The notes beneath the pieces are model-generated. The model did not search any database. It was not told the DNA's origin and was given only the letters and a program-made list of their open reading frames with translations. From NCBI GenBank assembly GCA_028752905.1, contig JAQNBH010000009.1:43830228-43894227 (forward strand): 64,000 nucleotides of DNA, given 5' to 3'. The position numbers and the translations under genes were made by a program. Source of the stretch: Cladorhizidae sp. MBARI D1340-BT2 (Eukaryota; Porifera; Demospongiae; Poecilosclerida; Cladorhizidae). Shown here piece after piece: positions 1 to 11,245 of the stretch. Numbering within the stretch: the stretch's first letter is position 1; every line of letters begins with the position of its first letter.

Positions 1-39
1 AAAAAGATAAATAAAATTGAATAAATAAATAAGAATAAT

Positions 40-2135
40 TATGGTGGTCATGGCTTCAAGTTCAGGTTCTTGAGAGTGGCTCCCCAGCAGCCAGGCAAGT
101 CCATTCCACAGTCTCGATTGAACCACACATTTTGGTGCTTGGCTGATGTGTAACACCTCCTTCACCAGCAGTTCTTTCTGTCTTCTGGCCTGTTCTAAGA
201 TGGTGGCTTCCTCCCAGAAAATAGGATGTCCATTATCCCATGCAAGTTCAGCAATTCAGCTATTTAGCACACTTATTTAGCACACTTTCTATGGGTATCT
301 TGACTATGATCTCCAGTCTTCTGTTGGTCTCCCCTAAGTTGTACTTCCCACATTACAAGGGATGCGAGTGCATATTAGCTGACAAAACATCCTTCACTCT
401 GCTCAGTTGTGTCCTCCGAGTTCTTCCCGATCTGAAGATGACTTTGATGTTGAACTTCCTGCAGACCCTCCTGATGTCTTCACTCAACCCTGCTGCATAA
501 GGAATCACTACCATAGGATCCTTCTTCTGCCTGTATCTGTGTACTTATCTTCCTTTCTGCACTTAGATGTATCTACAGATGAAAGGTTGATGAAGGCTTG
601 TGGATAACCATTTTCTATAAAGACCTTATTCAAATGATGTTCCTTCCTTCCAAAGGTCCTCCTTCTCAGTCACTACTCTCCTGGCTCTATCGTAAGCTCT
701 TCACCACTCCTCTTCTGTATTGATAGGATGATGTATAATCAAGGTACCGGTTGGTGCGCATGGGTTTTCTTTTAAACTGTTGCAGTTAGCATTCCATCTT
801 CTTTCCCGTGTAGGCAGAAAGGGCAATGATCTGTCTACTCAAAGCTCCATGGTAAACTTTATGGATGACCTGATGTTGTTCAAATGGTCCAACAACTCCT
901 GCTCACTTCCCTTCTTCACAATACAGATTATCCATATATCTCTTCCAAAACCTCGGTTCAGTGGGCCAGTTGTGAGTGCCAATTCTTCAAAGAATTCCAT
1001 ATAAAGGTTGGCTACCACTGCAGATACTGGAGAGCCCATTGCTGCACCCTCTTTCCGCTCGTAGTATCTTTCTTGATACCTGGAGTAGGTGGATTTTAGG
1101 TACAACCCCAACAGTTCAGAAATCCTGTCAGCACATAGTGTAGTCCTCTCACGCAAGCTCTCATCTTTCGTCAACATTCCAAAAATTACTTCCACGGACT
1201 CATCAATGGCAAAAATAGAGGAAACATCAAAACTGACAAAACACTCATCCTGTGCCAAACATTCACCTTGAATACACTTGATAAATTGCCCAGAGTCCTC
1301 GACATATGTATTTGTATTGCCAGCTCGAGGTGATATCAAATGTACTGTGAACTTGGAACGATTATGCGATGGTGCACATATACAAGACACAATTGGCCTA
1401 AGGGTAACCTCAGGTTTATGTATCTTAGAGAGCCCATAAATCAGTGGTCTACTTCCAGTGGGCCTAATTTTATGGTATAATGCAGTTGTTATTTCTCCCG
1501 TCTTCTTTAATACACGATTCACCTTGCTTTCCTCTGCCTTGGTAGGATCCTTCTTAAGTATTCCATATGTTTTGGTCCCCAGCATTCCTGTCAGCTTTGA
1601 AATGTAACTGTCCTTTGTCATCAGAACTGTTGTCATGGTAAGATCATGATCTATTGCATCTTTCTCAGTTCTCCCAGAGCCTTTCTCTGTTCCTTCGTCA
1701 GGTTGTCTTTTGGTTTCCTTGCTCTTCTCAAAATTCCACATATTCTTCCTCGAAGCTCATGTGACTTGCTATCTTCCAGCTTCCTGGCCATCTCTTCCAC
1801 TGCAGCATTGTTGTCCATCAAAGGTATATAGACCCTTTGGAGCAGGGACAAAGTTAAGACCCAAAGCAAGCACTTCTTCCTGAGTTGGAGAAAGATTCTT
1901 CTCTGTTGGATTCAACACCCATTTGTATGCCTTGGGGGTTGAATCTTCACTTCTCTTCATCTCATTCTCTTCAAAGGTGTCTCCAGCTTCTTTTGATGAT
2001 TCTGCTTGGATTTGCTGGGGGTCTTCTCTGCTGCGTCCCTACAAAGGGTCTGAATCCCCTGACAGTCACTTCCCAGTGCTGGTTCCAGTTTGGCTTCCAG
2101 ATCTTCACACTCAGCTGTTACTGCTTTTTCTGTAG
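40..2135 (-). mobile_element. Penelope-like retroelement (PLE), decayed, 3' end at left
   Basis: A broken Penelope-like element read right to left. Its reverse transcriptase spans about 1741-839 and shows the family's core boxes: GLSKIHKP and LRPIVS, then FVSFDVSSIF, then GAAMGSPVSAVVANLYMEFF. The YVDD catalytic box falls where the frame slips (about 920-950), so the enzyme is dead as read. An N-terminal part lies in two other frames at 1960-1651. Past a gap, about 540-340 encodes LSEDIRRVCRKFNIKVIF and a degraded CG-YxxGET box, and about 235-45 encodes AWDNGHPIFWEEATILEQ and HISQ, the GIY-YIG endonuclease region that identifies PLEs. At least four frame changes and internal losses make this a relic. 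The left end is close to or cut by the window edge, so the element terminus is not seen. Confidence 0.88.
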
Positions 2136-2380
2136 GATTGGTGAATTCTCTCCGCTATCCTGTACCCTTCCCGGGTCTTAATTTTGCAATTAGAATTTAA
2201 CAAAACCGGAATGCCGCTCAAGACCGCAAAGACAAGTTCGAATGCCGAAAGTCAAGTGCATCAAGGGGTGGGGGTGTTGCTCGCTCAGTCCTGATGATAT
2301 TATTTTACCAGCTTGCACGTGCGAACTCAAAAACCGCAGCTAGCGAGTCGTGCTTATTCAGGGTAATTAATCTGCTTGGC

Positions 2381-4060
2381 ATGGATAGACCAGCTACTCT
2401 CCTCCGGTTGAAGGACGTGCATAGCTTAGCCCAACTAGTGGGGGAACAATTCCAGAAGCTGATCCAAACCTTTGGCAACGCGTATACTGCAGACTTGTTG
2501 AATACAGTTATCAGCGCCTTGGAGCACCTGAGCAGCTCTGTGGAAGAGGTGAACAAACTGCAGACAAGGTTGTGTAAGTTGATACTGGAGAATGACAACT
2601 TGTTGAAGGAAAAGGGAAGCATCAAGGTGGATTTGAAAATATATATGTAGAATTAACTGTTGTCAGCATAGCGTTAGGTTGCATGTGGGAGTTAATATTT
2701 AGAATGTATTCTTGTATAGGCAACCTTGGAACTGAAGGAACGAGATAATGAGAGACTGAAGCTGCAGTTGGAGGAAGCTTGTCTGTGCAATGGGCTATTC
2801 TCAACACATCTACTGAATCACAAACTGGAAGAGAAAAGCGATGATGGCGATGTTTGTATTGGTTCCAAAGAGGAAAAATTGAGTGGCTACAATGCAGCTA
2901 GTGCTGTGGAACTACCTCAAATGAAACAACGATGGAAGCAGACAGAGAATGAGCTTAGAAGAACACGGAAGAAGTTGCTGAATGTTCGAGCAACAATGAT
3001 GGTGAGACGAGGAGTCATTGTTCAACAATGAGCTTATTCTGTAATTATATTCTGTAGTCTTATTCTCCAGCCGTGCTAAGCTCTCTCACCCTACCAACCC
3101 CCCCCCCATCCTTTGTCACCCTGTGCCACATATGCGAGAAGCAGAATCTAGCAATAGAATAGCCATAAATTTGTACTCTGCTACTGTCAAGTCCTACAAA
3201 AACAAACAAAAAAACACGCCACCACACAATGAGACGTCAGGGGAGATTGGTCCCAGGGCATTGACCCTCAGTGATGAGTTAAGCTGCAGGATTTAACAAT
3301 ACACGGGAGAGGCTTCTCTCCTGTGTTTATATATTGTTTTGGGGGGTTGTTGTTGTTTGTTTCTTTATTTGTTCATATTTTTGCTTGTTTTTGTATATGC
3401 CTGAAAAATGGAAAATACAAACAAAGACTTGGAAATATTCATAGCCATACATCACACAGCTAAAGTCATTTATTTAACCCTGCCAATCCAGCAGATCTGG
3501 AAAGATCATTAGCTCTGAATACGGGCAACTTATGACTTGGGCTACTTTATAGCATCTGTCGTGGTCGTGGCAAGCTCGCAGTCTTTACTGTTCTTATAAG
3601 TTGATGTAATTTGTACTTCATGTCAATGCAAGCTCATCCCACTGAGCACACCTAGGCACCAGCTGACAGGAGACTCAATCAACATGCAACTGTGTGGGCA
3701 GTGCCATGTTTTTATGATTACTCTCTTGTTGCTGTTGTTGATTCATTCAAAGTGCATCGTGTCTGAGAACAACATGCTGAAGACCGACCTGGTCGAATCC
3801 AAGGCTCTGATAGGTCTACGAGAATTGCAAGCAAGTTATTATAGCAACAAGAAAAATTCCATGCATGCCAAAACTATTAATTTTAATGTGCTATTTATTT
3901 TAATGTGCAGCTGACAAGGAGTGGGTGTGGCTTCACTCCTGGCGAGCAAGAATCTCCAAAGTTTTACGACAAGGATCTTCTGGCAGTTCTCAGAGATAGA
4001 AATGAACTGAAGGAGAAACTGGAAATTTTACGAGAGGAGTTGGAGATGACAAGATTGTGA
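2381..4060 (+). CDS. RILPL: RILP-family protein with RH1 and RH2 domains
   Basis: Encodes a short RILP/RILP-like/JIP-type coiled-coil adaptor. Family members bind Rab GTPases through RH2 and link vesicles to dynein-type motors through RH1; that role is inferred from the family. Exon 1 (2381-2626) gives an RH1 domain (LKDVHSLAQLVGEQFQKLI). Exon 2 (2720-3001) joins it in phase 0 across a 93-bp intron and continues as charged coiled coil. A third coding block lies near 3753-3833 (SENNMLKTDLVESK); its borders are uncertain because the best-looking donor gives the wrong phase. The last exon (3911-4060) ends in a clear RH2 helix (DLLAVLRDRNELKEKLEILR) and a TGA. About 250 residues, shorter than vertebrate RILPL1 or RILPL2-type relatives. 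ATG 2381 is chosen because homology begins there; an in-frame upstream extension to about 2294 is open. Intron 2 (3002-3752) has no recognised feature. Confidence 0.82.
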
Positions 4061-4344
4061 GGAATACTGTCACTGTACAATGTCGATGTCTTGCTCTATA
4101 TCACAGATTTAACGATCTGTTGTTTTTGTGATGCCAGGGTGGCTAAAATGCATGCTTAAACCTACCACTTATTTTGCTTAGTTGGGAGGGAGGTTCTCAC
4201 CAACTGTCTTGTTACTAGAATAGTCTTGCCAATTTCAGAGCGAGTCGACTGAGGATCTGCACGATGCACGGATAATTTGCACACATTCCATAAACAGCAG
4301 ATATTGATAACCCTATAGATAACTACATTAAGCACAATGCCTTT

Positions 4345-5510
4345 CTCAGCAATCGACTTGAAATTTACTCTCGACGTTTCGACTAGATGCTCTAGCCTTC
4401 ATCAGGAATACTAGATGCTCTAGCCTCCATCAGGAATACTAGATGCTCTAGCCTTCATCAGGAATACTAGACGCTCTAGCCTTCATCAGTCGTTACTCCT
4501 GATGAAGGCTAGAGCATCTAGTATTCCTGATGAAGGCTAGAGCATCTAGTCATTACTCCTGATGGAGGCTAGAGCATCTAGTCATTCCTGATGAAGGCTA
4601 GAGCATCTCGTTACTCCTGATGAAGGTTAGAGCATCTAGTCATTCCTGATGAAGGCTAGAGCATCTAGTCATTACTCCTGATGGAGGCTAGAGCATCTAG
4701 TCATTCCTGATGAAGGCTAGAGCATCTAGTCATTCCTGATGAAGGCTAGAGCATCTCGTTACTCCTGATGAGGCTAGAGCATCTAGTCATTCCTGATGAA
4801 GGCTAGAACATCTAGTCATTCCTGATGAAGGCTAGAGCATCTAGTCATTCCTGATGAAGGCTAGAGCATCTAGTATTCCTGATGAAGGCTAGAGCATCTC
4901 GTTACTCCTGATGAAGGCTAGAGCATCTAGTCATTCCTGATGAAGGCTAGAGCATCTAGTCATTCCTGATGAAGGCTAGAGCATCTAGTCATTCCTGATG
5001 AAGGCTAGAGCATCTAGTCATTACTCCTGATGGAGGCTAGAGCATCTAGTCATTCCTGATGAAGGCTAGAGCATCTCGTTACTCCTGATGAAGGCTAGAG
5101 CATCTAGTATTCCTGATGAAGGTTAGAGCATTTAGTCATTCCTGATGAAGGCTAGAGCATCTAGTCATTACTCCTGATGGAGGCTAGAGCATCTAGTCAT
5201 TCCTGATTAAGGCTAGAGCATCTCGTTACTCCTGATGAGGCTAGAGCATCTAGTCATTACTCCTGATGGAGGTTAGAGCATCTAGTCATTCCTGATGAAG
5301 GCTAGAGCATCTAGTCATTCCTGATGAAGGCTAGAGCATCTAGTATTCCTGATGAAGGCTAGAGCATCTCGTTACTCCTGATGAAGCTAGAGCATCTAGT
5401 CATTCCTGATGAAGGCTAGAGCATCTAGTCATTCCTGATGAAGGCTAGAGCATCTAGCCAAAACGTCGAGAAAGTAAATTTCAAGTTGATTCTTGAGAAA
5501 GTCTTTTAAT
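4345..5510. repeat. Foldback element with 28-bp tandem array and hammerhead-like ends
   Basis: The left arm (about 4345-4410) and right arm (about 5435-5505) are inverted copies of each other. Between them the motif CCTGATGAAGGCTAGAGCAT plus CTAGT is repeated, first four times in reverse orientation (4380-4495) and then about 35 times in forward orientation with 26-31-bp spacing. Read on the minus strand, the left end contains CTGATGA, a 7-bp stem (GGCTAGA/TCTAGTC) with a 3-nt loop, then GAAAC, which is the arrangement of a hammerhead ribozyme core. The right end has AAAAC instead of GAAAC. Single copies of the same arm occur elsewhere in the window, so this is a dispersed family in which one member has expanded internally. 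Confidence 0.85.
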
Positions 5511-5862
5511 TCAACGGAGAGTTTGCTGACAGATTAGATTGTCAGTTGGTGACTACGTAACATTACTTCACAGAACTCTAGCCCTAGGCAGACCTAACCC
5601 TGCCCTACTCCAAGCTCTAGCCCTAGAAAGACTTGGAAATATTTATGGCATGAGTGAGTTTAGAGAGCACACTTGGAACAGAAGCTCAGGTCTATCTATG
5701 TATGGGTGTATCCATGTATGGAAATGATCTTATTATGAGATGTAGTCAGCACTGGTTCTGTCATCACATTCCCCAACCCCCAACATGCCTATATCTGAAC
5801 TGAGTCCGACTCCAGCTATGAGTGAGGTTAAGTAGCCATCTGTTGAGAGTAAATCCACTGGG
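5511..5862. other. No recognised feature
   Basis: Spacer between the foldback and a 22-bp array. A 62-codon open frame at 5539-5727 includes repeated CTAGCCCTAG-like segments and resembles no family I know; I do not call it a gene. Confidence 0.4.
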
Positions 5863-6052
5863 TACTGCCTGTTATCCAATAGTATCCTGCCTGGTATCCA
5901 ATAGTATCCTGCCTGTTATCCAATAGTATCCTGCCTGTTATCCAATAGTATCCTGCCTGTTATCCAATAGTATCCTGCCTGTTATCCAATAGTATCCTGC
6001 CTGTTATCCAATAGTATCCTGCCTGTTATCCAATAGTATCCTGCCTGGTATT
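5863..6052. repeat. 22-bp tandem repeat, about 8.5 copies
   Basis: The unit AGTATCCTGCCTGTTATCCA plus AT recurs from about 5863 to 6052 with almost no divergence apart from TGGTAT/TGTTAT variants. Repeats are contiguous, with no spacers. Confidence 0.95.
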
Positions 6053-6722
6053 TGGAAATGCCAACAAGTGTAGCCATATTTCCCATGCAAGCATGTACAT
6101 CAGTTGGATTGCACTACTGGGTGGGTGGGAGGGATGACTTTTCAGCTAATGAGATGACAAAATGTGCCAGTGAGAGGAAACTTAAATACGGTTGCATACC
6201 GCACATTTATGCCCTAATTAGATATGGGAAATAACAGGGTCATTGCTTATTCAAGTCAGAACTAACAACCAACTTATGTAATAGGACCATTCCCTTCCTA
6301 TGTATGGACACAACTGAGTTTCTCGTTCCCAGGGATGCTCTCCAAACTTTCTCTCTCTCATGCTTATAAGTCTTTCAAAAAGGTCTAGAGCAGGGCTAGG
6401 GCTAGGGCTAAGACCAGTAGGGCTGGGCCTGCCAAGTGTGGTGCCCCCCCCCCCCCCGTGTTTCTGTGGTGTCGATAGATGGTTGAGGTTGGTGCTGTTA
6501 GAGGTAGTGAATGTGTTAAAAACCCTTGCGTCCAAGAATGCTCTCTCATAAGTGCCACCCCAGAAACCATTCGTCACGATGTCGAGATGGGCATCATCCT
6601 GTGTATTGGTGTAGCCATAGTTGCTGCTCATTGGAAATGGGTTGCCGGGTGGTTCTACTGCTACCCCCAGGCATGTCTTGAAGAGTTAGGCAGTTGGGTC
6701 TGTAATTCACTGTCTTATTACA
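6053..6722. other. Unassigned spacer with GGGCTA repeats and a C14 run
   Basis: No gene recognised. It contains a short run of GGGCTA hexamers (about 6392-6412) followed by a run of about 14 cytosines (about 6444-6457). Open frames here are short, low-complexity and match nothing known. Confidence 0.5.
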
Positions 6723-9353
6723 CAGGGAGTAGGAAGCACTTATGAAGTGCAGCAGCCCAATGTGACCACTCCCATTTTGATTGAAATGGGTGTGGCCAAT
6801 TAGATTAATTAAGCTTTGACTTATTGATATAATTTTTTTAATTATAACAGTTAGAGGAGCACTCAATAAACTAACATCAAACTTCTAAATCACTTGGCAG
6901 AAATTTGCCGAAGATTGTTTCTCTGTGACTGGAACTCCTAATGAAGGCATTCCCAAGATCAATCAAGTTTAAATTGTCAGTGTGCTCCTTGTGTATATGA
7001 AGCATCATGACGTTGTTCAGTCTAGATTGAGTCATTGTTGCTCGTAAATAAGTTTTGATACGATGCAATGAGCTGAAGGAACGTTCACTTGAAGCATTTG
7101 TAGCAGGCATGACGATTATCAATGAAGCAAGTTTGCACACTTCAGACAGTAGTACTCTTTGTGAAGTTGAGAGAGTCCTTAGGTAGTTCAACACAGAACC
7201 AAGATCATTACTAGGAACTTCTGAGAGGTTGCTGGACATCACTTTCAGCTGCATTTCCAGTTGGCTCAAGTGAAAGTCGTCCTTGTAGAAGTCTGTTATG
7301 AACTTCAATTCTTCATCAAAATCTTCTTTGTTGGCACCTTTTACAAGAAGATCCTCTAGCTTGCAGTACACTTTGTAGCCGGGTTGATCAAAGCGTGCCT
7401 TTATGCTAGATGTGACCAGATCTAGAGCTTCAAAGTAGATCGTTCTGTAAAACGATCTAATGTCAGTGGGGAAGTCTCCTACAGCAGAGCCATCTTCGTA
7501 TCTTCTTGGTCTCTTTCGTCTCCGCGGTAGTACTGGATCCTCCACTTCACGATCAGTGGCCATTTTTGTGACTTTGGACCAGAATTGATTAAAGTCTGCC
7601 TCAGATCGAATCGACTGCAATGTGGTAACAGTCATATCTGCTACCTTGTGCCCTTCAGCTGCGGACATTTGAAGGGATTGGAGGGTCTTGCTAAGGTTGT
7701 CACTGTGTCTCAAGACTAATTCTCCTAGCACTAAACCGAAAAAGAAATCAAAAGTCCTCATGATCGATGACACACCTATGATCCTAGCTCGCATTTCTGT
7801 CTCCTTGACTACATCAAGTGATTCATCCCAAACTTCTTGGAGGACTTGGAAGTTTTCAATGATGCTGTGTAGAGCTTGTGCACGAACAGTCCATCTTGTT
7901 GACAAAGAACTCGGATGCCTGGAGTCGAGTCTGGTAGCTGCTGCCTTAGATTCTGGAGCATGGCATCACGTCGAGGAGATTTCTTGATCAGCTTCACAAT
8001 CTCGTATGATGTGTCCAAAACATCCCTCATCACTTTGCAACCCTTCACAGCATCAGAGCATGCCAGATTGAGAGCATGCCCATAGCAATGAGTGTATAAT
8101 GCTCTGGGTTCTTCATCAAGGATCAATTTGGCTACACCACCACATGCTCCCGACATAGATGCGGCACCATCATAACACTGTCCCCTGAGTTTTGTTATGG
8201 AAAGATTCATTCGAAGCAGGACATCATGTATCACAGAGTGCAGCACTTTTGCATGGGTCGAGTTAGTTTCATAGAGACCAGCAAATTCTTTGTGAGCCTC
8301 CAGTTCACTATCCACCCATTGAAAACAGATAACAACTTGCTCCTTGTTAGATGTATCTGTTGTTTCGTCTACCATAATTGTCCAGGACTGTGCCGATCGG
8401 ATTGAAGCAATTACCTGTCGAAAGACTTCCAGAGCCATCTCTTTCAGTATTTCATTCTGCATGTCAGGGGCTGTGTATTTGTCCGTTTTCTTCTCCATCC
8501 AGGCTTTGACTCGTTTGTCATCATCTTGTCGTAACTTTAGAAGCTGCAAGAAGTTGGAGTCTGAACCATCACCATGACCTCGTAGCGGGAGACCTTTAGA
8601 ATGGAACATATATACATAGTTACTTTAGTATGAGTGTTAATGATAAATCTACCACTGGTGCTGTATAACAATTATAGATACCACGATATGTAATAACATG
8701 TTATATAAATTTAGTTTGGTTATATAGCTTGCCTTGTCGTGAAAGGAATTTCATATTAGAGAGCACTTTCAAGAAGCACTGCCGATTATCAAGTCTTTCC
8801 TGTCTGTACTGTCGTGAGAGAGATTGTCCAATGTCAACAGTCGTGGAAGGCAGAGTGACTATCTTCAGGACAGCTTCTTTGTGGCATCCGCTTGATTGGT
8901 GGTTGCTAAATTTCACTACAGCATCCTTCCAGTTGGAAAAACCCTTGGCAAGGAAAGCAGAATCAGCGTTGCCAGACCACTGGAGTTTCTTTTGTGAACT
9001 TGCCTGGCTACAAGTAAAGCAAAGTACTTATCTTCATTCTCCACATAGTGTAGCCAAGGCCATTTATTGAACCACGTAGCTTGGAAACTTCTTTTCGCCA
9101 CAGATTTCTTTCCGAATTCTCTCTTGGGAAACTGAACATTTAGTGGTTGGTGAGGTTCCTTTGGTAGGACCGAAGAGACGGCAGAGGTTGAGCAGCTAGC
9201 AACACTCATGATGACAGTGGGTTACGCACGTGGATACGCATGCGCAATTCCTGGAGTGAACTTTTGAACTTATGAATGTTGCTAAATTAAATTCCTGGCC
9301 GAAAAAGTGCCGAGGCCATGGCCGCCCTGGCCGCTGTGCTTCCTACGCCCCTG
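6723..9353 (-). mobile_element. hAT-family DNA transposon with both terminal inverted repeats
   Basis: The left end starts CAGGGAGTAGGAAGCAC at 6723. The right end, read on the minus strand from 9353, starts CAGGGGCGTAGGAAGCAC. These match as terminal inverted repeats with one substitution and one indel, and CAGGG starts are typical of hAT. Flanking bases (TTATTACA on the left, TATTAATG on the right) share a TATTA core but are not a clean 8-bp duplication. The interior encodes a ZMYM1-type hAT transposase on the minus strand. Confidence 0.85.
6877..9209 (-). pseudogene. hAT transposase (ZMYM1/DUF4371 type), frameshifted
   Basis: Cut-and-paste transposase read from 9209 to 6877. The N-terminal TTF-type zinc-finger region (FPKREFGKKS ... 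SNHQSSGCHKEA) lies at about 9130-8860 and crosses two or three frames. Exon 1 ends ...FLSRQ at 8733 and is followed by a 139-bp GC-AG intron (8594-8732) before GLPLRGHGD. The catalytic region shows IMVDETTDTSNKEQV (about 8375), YDGAASMSG and THCYGHALNLACSD. A single-base frame change at about 7896 separates this from the next block (RWTVRAQALHSII), which runs to the C-terminal dimerisation motif ATNASSERSFSSLHRIKTYL and a stop at 6877. With three or more frame breaks it cannot encode an active enzyme as assembled; sequencing error is an alternative for single-base cases. Confidence 0.88.
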
Positions 9354-9937
9354 TATTAATGGATAGCCACCTTCAGTTCACGGGAATTTGTGCCAGAGGC
9401 CAGTCGTATCTGAGGGAGATGGCATCCCTGAAGGCTCTCTTGTGTAGGGTAGAGTTGTGTTCCTCTATTGGTAATGTATGAGGCAGCTGGAGGCTCCTTA
9501 TTCTCTCCACATGTCCATTGCAAGCTGGAGTGAGGGTGGGAGGGACTTTCATGCATTGTTGGCTTCTGTTTTCAGGTTTGCTTGCCTAATTCGTCACGTT
9601 TTAGTGCCTAATGGATACACTTATTTTGTAGAGTAGGGCTTCTTCTAACCACAGGACTGGCTAGCACTTCCCACGAGCCACTCATATTTTGAGGTCCCAC
9701 CATTTTGGCTGCAGGTGACTCTGGCAGAGTTATTCCTATGCAACATGTTATAATATTGAAAGAAAGCACACAGAAAGCCCTATCTTTTGAGCCACATCAA
9801 GTTCATACAGTGTGAAGTGTGCAGAATTTAAATTTATGGAGGCCCAAAATCGTTACCACAAAAGCTTTTTTAATTATTTGTGTGTGTTTATATTTTATGC
9901 TTTCCTTCTCCTGTAAGGAAAAAAGAAATGGTCGCTG
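9354..9937. other. No recognised feature
   Basis: Non-repetitive spacer between the hAT right end and the small secreted-protein gene. I see no conserved coding segment. Confidence 0.4.
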
Positions 9938-10458
9938 CTAAATCTTTGAGTAAAAATCCAGGGAAATTAGTATTTGAATATGCCCTGGAACATTACCTGG
10001 AGCGTTGCCTGGAGCATTACCTGGAGCGTTGCCTGGAGCATTGCCTGGAGCATTGCCTGGAACATTGCCTGGAGCATTGCCTGGAGCATTGCCTGGAGCA
10101 TTGCCTGAAGTGTTGCCTGGAGCATTGCCTGGAGCGTTGCCTGGAGCGTTGACTGGAGAGTTGATGTGAATTGGAAGGAGTCCAAGGCTGGAGCATTGCA
10201 GCATAGCACGAGTTCTGGAAGAGTTTTTTTCCAACATATCTGAAAATAAACAATTTTTTCTGAAGGAAATGCACTTATAATGTGCTTACCTGGTGGGAGG
10301 TCATGTGATCCCGATACCATTGCAGCTCTGAGGAGTCCCTCTGAGCATGTGCATACATGACTATGTTCAGGAGTAGAGTTGGTAGCTATACTTGATCCAG
10401 TGAGGTAACACAAGACAGTGAGGGTTAATAGGACTCCCCCCAAGGCATGTAAAGACAT
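9938..10458 (-). CDS. Predicted secreted protein with Ala-Pro-Gly-Asn repeats
   Basis: Two-exon gene. Exon 1 (10458-10290) starts with MSLHALGGVLLTLTVLCYL, a good signal peptide, followed by a short Cys/His-containing stretch. Intron 1 (10289-10240, 50 bp) has GTAAGC and TTTTCAG borders. Phase 1 joining to exon 2 (10239-9938) selects the frame that reads NSPVNAPGNAPGN and continues as about a dozen APGN tetrapeptides with a few TSGN/VPGN variants, then GHIQILISLDFYSKI and a stop. Splice phase and signal peptide together support this frame over the two other open frames of the repeat. About 156 residues. No known family; the repeats suggest a flexible extracellular or matrix protein (inference). 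The last residues could be replaced by another exon. Confidence 0.6.
9982..10165. repeat. 12-bp coding minisatellite
   Basis: TGCCTGGAGCAT/TGCCTGGAGCGT units repeat about 14 times. Twelve bases is four codons, so copy number can change without breaking the APGN frame of the gene on the minus strand. Confidence 0.92.
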
Positions 10459-10794
10459 GTTTGTAAGTATAGCATGGTTCTATTCTCTAGATGAAGCCAG
10501 GTAATAGGTGCTTAGTGGGTGGATTGTTTTTCCCTGGGAATTTTGTGGGTGGTAGCGTCGCTATGACCACATATGTACATGCATGTAGCAGTGGTAAGTA
10601 GCAGTCTTTGTCACAGTTTCCCTGAGGTGGTCCTTCTAGTTTTTTCATCTGTCCTCTTTTCTCTCCTTCCATTCTTCCCGACCGTCTGACTCCGATGAGG
10701 CACTTGCGTGGTGTAACTCTTGCTGCTTCTTGTTGTGGCTGTGATATTACCGAAGTATATGGGGAAGTGGTCAACTCATGTTGAAAAAGCTACT

Positions 10795-11245
10795 GGAGGT
10801 ACCTGGTATACTATAGGAGATGCCTAGTATACTATAGGAGATGCCTAGTGTACTACAGGAGGTGCCTAGTATACTATAGAAGATGCCTAGTGTTCTACAG
10901 GAGGTTCCTAGTATACTATAGGAGATGCCTAGTATACTCAGGAGGTGCCTAGCATACTCAGGAGGTGCCTAGTATACTATAGGAGATACAGTGTACCTAG
11001 TGTACTACAGGGTCCTAGTTTATACACTCAGGATGTGCCTAGTATACTAAATGAGGTGCCTAGTATACTACAGAAGGTGCCTAGTATACTATAGGAGATG
11101 CCTAGAATACTATAGGAGATTCCTAGTATACTATAGGAGATTCCTAGTATACTACAGGAGATGCCTAGTGTACTACAGGTGGGTCCTAGTATATACACTA
11201 CAGGAGGTGCCTAGTATACTAAAGGAGGTGCCTAGTATACTACGC
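10795..11245. repeat. Approximately 21-bp tandem repeat
   Basis: About twenty diverged copies of AGGAGGTGCCTAGTATACTA with variants such as AGGAGATGCC and AGGAGATTCC. Several units carry a TACAGG spelling. One open frame runs through part of it, but is a by-product of the repeat. Confidence 0.92.

Noticed and set aside
4380..6052. CRISPR-like regular spacing in the 28-bp and 22-bp arrays
   Set aside because: Units are contiguous with no unique spacers, the arrays are palindromic or simple tandem, and the genome is eukaryotic.
6251..6745. Overlapping 60-126-codon frames on both strands near the C14 run
   Set aside because: Low complexity, mutually overlapping, no motif or splice logic.
10017..10458. 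Alternative frames of the APGN gene (LQATLQAM and QRSRQCSR repeats)
   Set aside because: The exon 1/exon 2 phase selects the APGN frame; the LQAT frame would require reading through the GTAAGC...TTTTCAG intron.
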